Source: Actinomycetota bacterium
Lineage (GTDB): Bacteria > Actinomycetota > Acidimicrobiia > Acidimicrobiales > Ilumatobacteraceae
Reading direction: 5' to 3'
Assembly: GCA_030645495.1 (NCBI GenBank)
Contig: JAUSLV010000021.1
Coordinates: 29,614-93,613 of the forward strand
Length of the DNA stretch: 64,000 nt
Shown one piece after another: positions 63,262-64,000 of the stretch. Every line of letters begins with the position of its first letter. Positions within the stretch are counted from its first letter, which is position 1. A model generated the notes under the pieces. It ran no database searches, was not told the DNA's origin, and saw only the letters and a program-made list of their open reading frames with translations. A program made the position numbers and the translations under genes.

Positions 63262-63285
63262 CCTTACTTATGGCCAACAGTAAGG
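63262..63285. promoter_or_regulatory. Inverted repeat upstream of vapB (possible autorepression operator)
   Basis: CCTTACT (63262-63268) and AGTAAGG (63279-63285) are perfect complements 10 bp apart. The nearer arm overlaps the vapB ribosome site region, 9 bp from the GTG at 63253. This is where a VapBC complex would be expected to bind. Confidence 0.5.
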
Positions 63286-63383
63286 GTAGCCGAGGTTGGC
63301 GGGTGGAGCGACCGGAGCGCCGAATACCGACTCAGGGCCTCTGGCCGACCGCACAGTCCGGCAGATGTGCGTGCCCTTCGCTG

Positions 63384-63770
63384 TCAGCCTCGCCCAACCG
63401 TAACGGTCACACAGTCCGCGTCCAGGGTGACCTCAACCCCGCTGTCGGACACCTCTAGCTCCTGCACCTTCGCCGGGGACACGTCGACTCTGTAAGCAAG
63501 GAACACACGACCGTCCCTTGCTGCGTTCAACAGCAACGGGTTCCCCAGCACTGCGCTGAACGCTGAGGTACTGAGCTGCCGCCTCGCCTCATCAGCGGTA
63601 GCTCCCACTTGAGCGTAAATTGTCGTGGTCGCACAGTTGTCGATGAGCGACAGGCCGAAGAACTCCCCACCAGCAGTACTTCCGCCGTCTGAACATGCCG
63701 CCACGCTCGTCATCATCAGCGCCACAGCGCCGAGGCAGCATCGACCGCCCATCCATGGCCGTCGATTCAT
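63384..63770 (-). CDS. Small lipoprotein of unknown function
   Basis: A 128-residue predicted lipoprotein: MNRRPWMGGRCCLGAVALMMTSVAACSDGG gives a lipid-attachable Cys at residue 26 (VAAC). The mature domain of about 100 residues has two Cys (DNCATT and DADCVTV) that may pair, and strands such as RVFLAYRVDVSP. No family is recognised. The ATG at 63770 is chosen because it begins the signal peptide; a longer upstream frame has Cys/Arg-rich junk sequence. It lies upstream of vapBC on the same strand, 130 bp away. Confidence 0.65.
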   Translation of the reverse strand: MNRRPWMGGRCCLGAVALMMTSVAACSDGGSTAGGEFFGLSLIDNCATTTIYAQVGATADEARRQLSTSAFSAVLGNPLLLNAARDGRVFLAYRVDVSPAKVQELEVSDSGVEVTLDADCVTVTVGRG

Positions 63771-64000
63771 CCGCCCACTCTCCCGCTGGCAACAATGCCG
63801 GACTCGTTCCCCACCGCCCAGCGAGCAGAATGCCCGAAGCGGACGACGTTGTCCAGCGCCAGATCGGCAGCTCGGGGCGCTCATCGCCCGAGGACTCCAA
63901 TATCCGGGGCTGGATCGTCTCCATCTCCGGGACGATTCAGCCCCAGTTCCGGGAATGGAACAGATCAGCCCCAGAAACCGCTGGGAGCGAGCACTTTGCC
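63771..64000. other. Right-edge stretch with no supported gene
   Basis: I see no credible coding region here. It contains two similar short blocks around CTCCGGGACGATTCAGCCCCAG and GAACAGATCAGCCCCAG, hinting at a repeat that may continue beyond the window. Confidence 0.4.

Noticed and set aside
63592..63924. A 110-codon minus-strand frame near the right edge
   Set aside because: It overlaps the small lipoprotein gene in another frame and has no recognisable motif; the lipoprotein has a proper signal and lipobox.

Overview
The window is high-GC chromosomal DNA from an actinobacterium, most likely of the class Acidimicrobiia. This placement is inferred from codon and GC style, many GTG/TTG starts, 4-base start/stop overlaps, a DUF222-HNH gene, a GlnII-type glutamine synthetase, a pair of Get3/ArsA-like ATPases and many Ser/Thr-rich lipoproteins. 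No rRNA, CRISPR array, phage or intact insertion sequence was seen. About 50 protein genes and one tRNA gene are supported; most of the other long open frames are antisense shadows caused by GC bias.

Layout. 1-7.9 kb: the 5' part of a thioester-domain surface protein, a DrrAB-type ABC exporter, a large redox fusion (NfnA-like + NfnB-like + rubredoxin-like + ferritin-like), and two secreted lipoproteins, one with an HExxH metalloprotease motif. 7.9-14.4 kb: an LtrA membrane protein coupled to an atypical HisD-like protein, then a rightward run purA-purB-tesB-like-pyrE. 14.4-14.9 kb: a gene-free stretch with imperfect inverted repeats around degenerate direct repeats. 14.9-25 kb: an FAD oxidase/LarA-like pair, a 2020-aa alpha-2-macroglobulin-like lipoprotein lacking the thioester motif, and a GT-C-like membrane protein. 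25-28.5 kb: dut, then selA-selB for selenocysteine. 28.5-33.3 kb: an alpha/beta hydrolase, an NfeD-like protein lacking the expected catalytic Ser, two Get3/ArsA-like ATPases, a lone receiver domain and tRNA-Pro(CGG).

33.3-41.2 kb is the most unusual locus: three overlapping leftward genes encoding a 2200-aa exported protein with a C-terminal gingipain-type (C25) peptidase, a 157-aa Tat-exported protein with ten cysteines, and an HPr-kinase-like P-loop protein. 41.3-45.7 kb holds a MazG-like hydrolase, a DUF4328 membrane protein and the aspartate-pathway genes asd and lysC with a methyltransferase between them. 45.7-49.2 kb is an operon of three tandemly duplicated lipoproteins. 49.2-53 kb holds a sigma-like HTH protein, an MFS transporter and glutamine-dependent NAD synthetase. 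53.2-55.3 kb is a compact four-gene operon with a Roadblock/LC7 protein and a protoglobin sensor. 55.3-57.1 kb is a TetR regulator divergent from an epimerase-like gene, with two matching palindromes between them. 57.3-64 kb has glnII (with a PHO-box-like repeat upstream), a repeat-rich exported protein, a DUF222-HNH gene, a VapBC module and a small lipoprotein.

Housekeeping nucleotide and amino-acid genes are therefore interleaved with several surface and exported-protein systems and small signalling modules. The C25/Tat/HprK-like operon and the Roadblock/protoglobin operon are the best candidates for undescribed systems.
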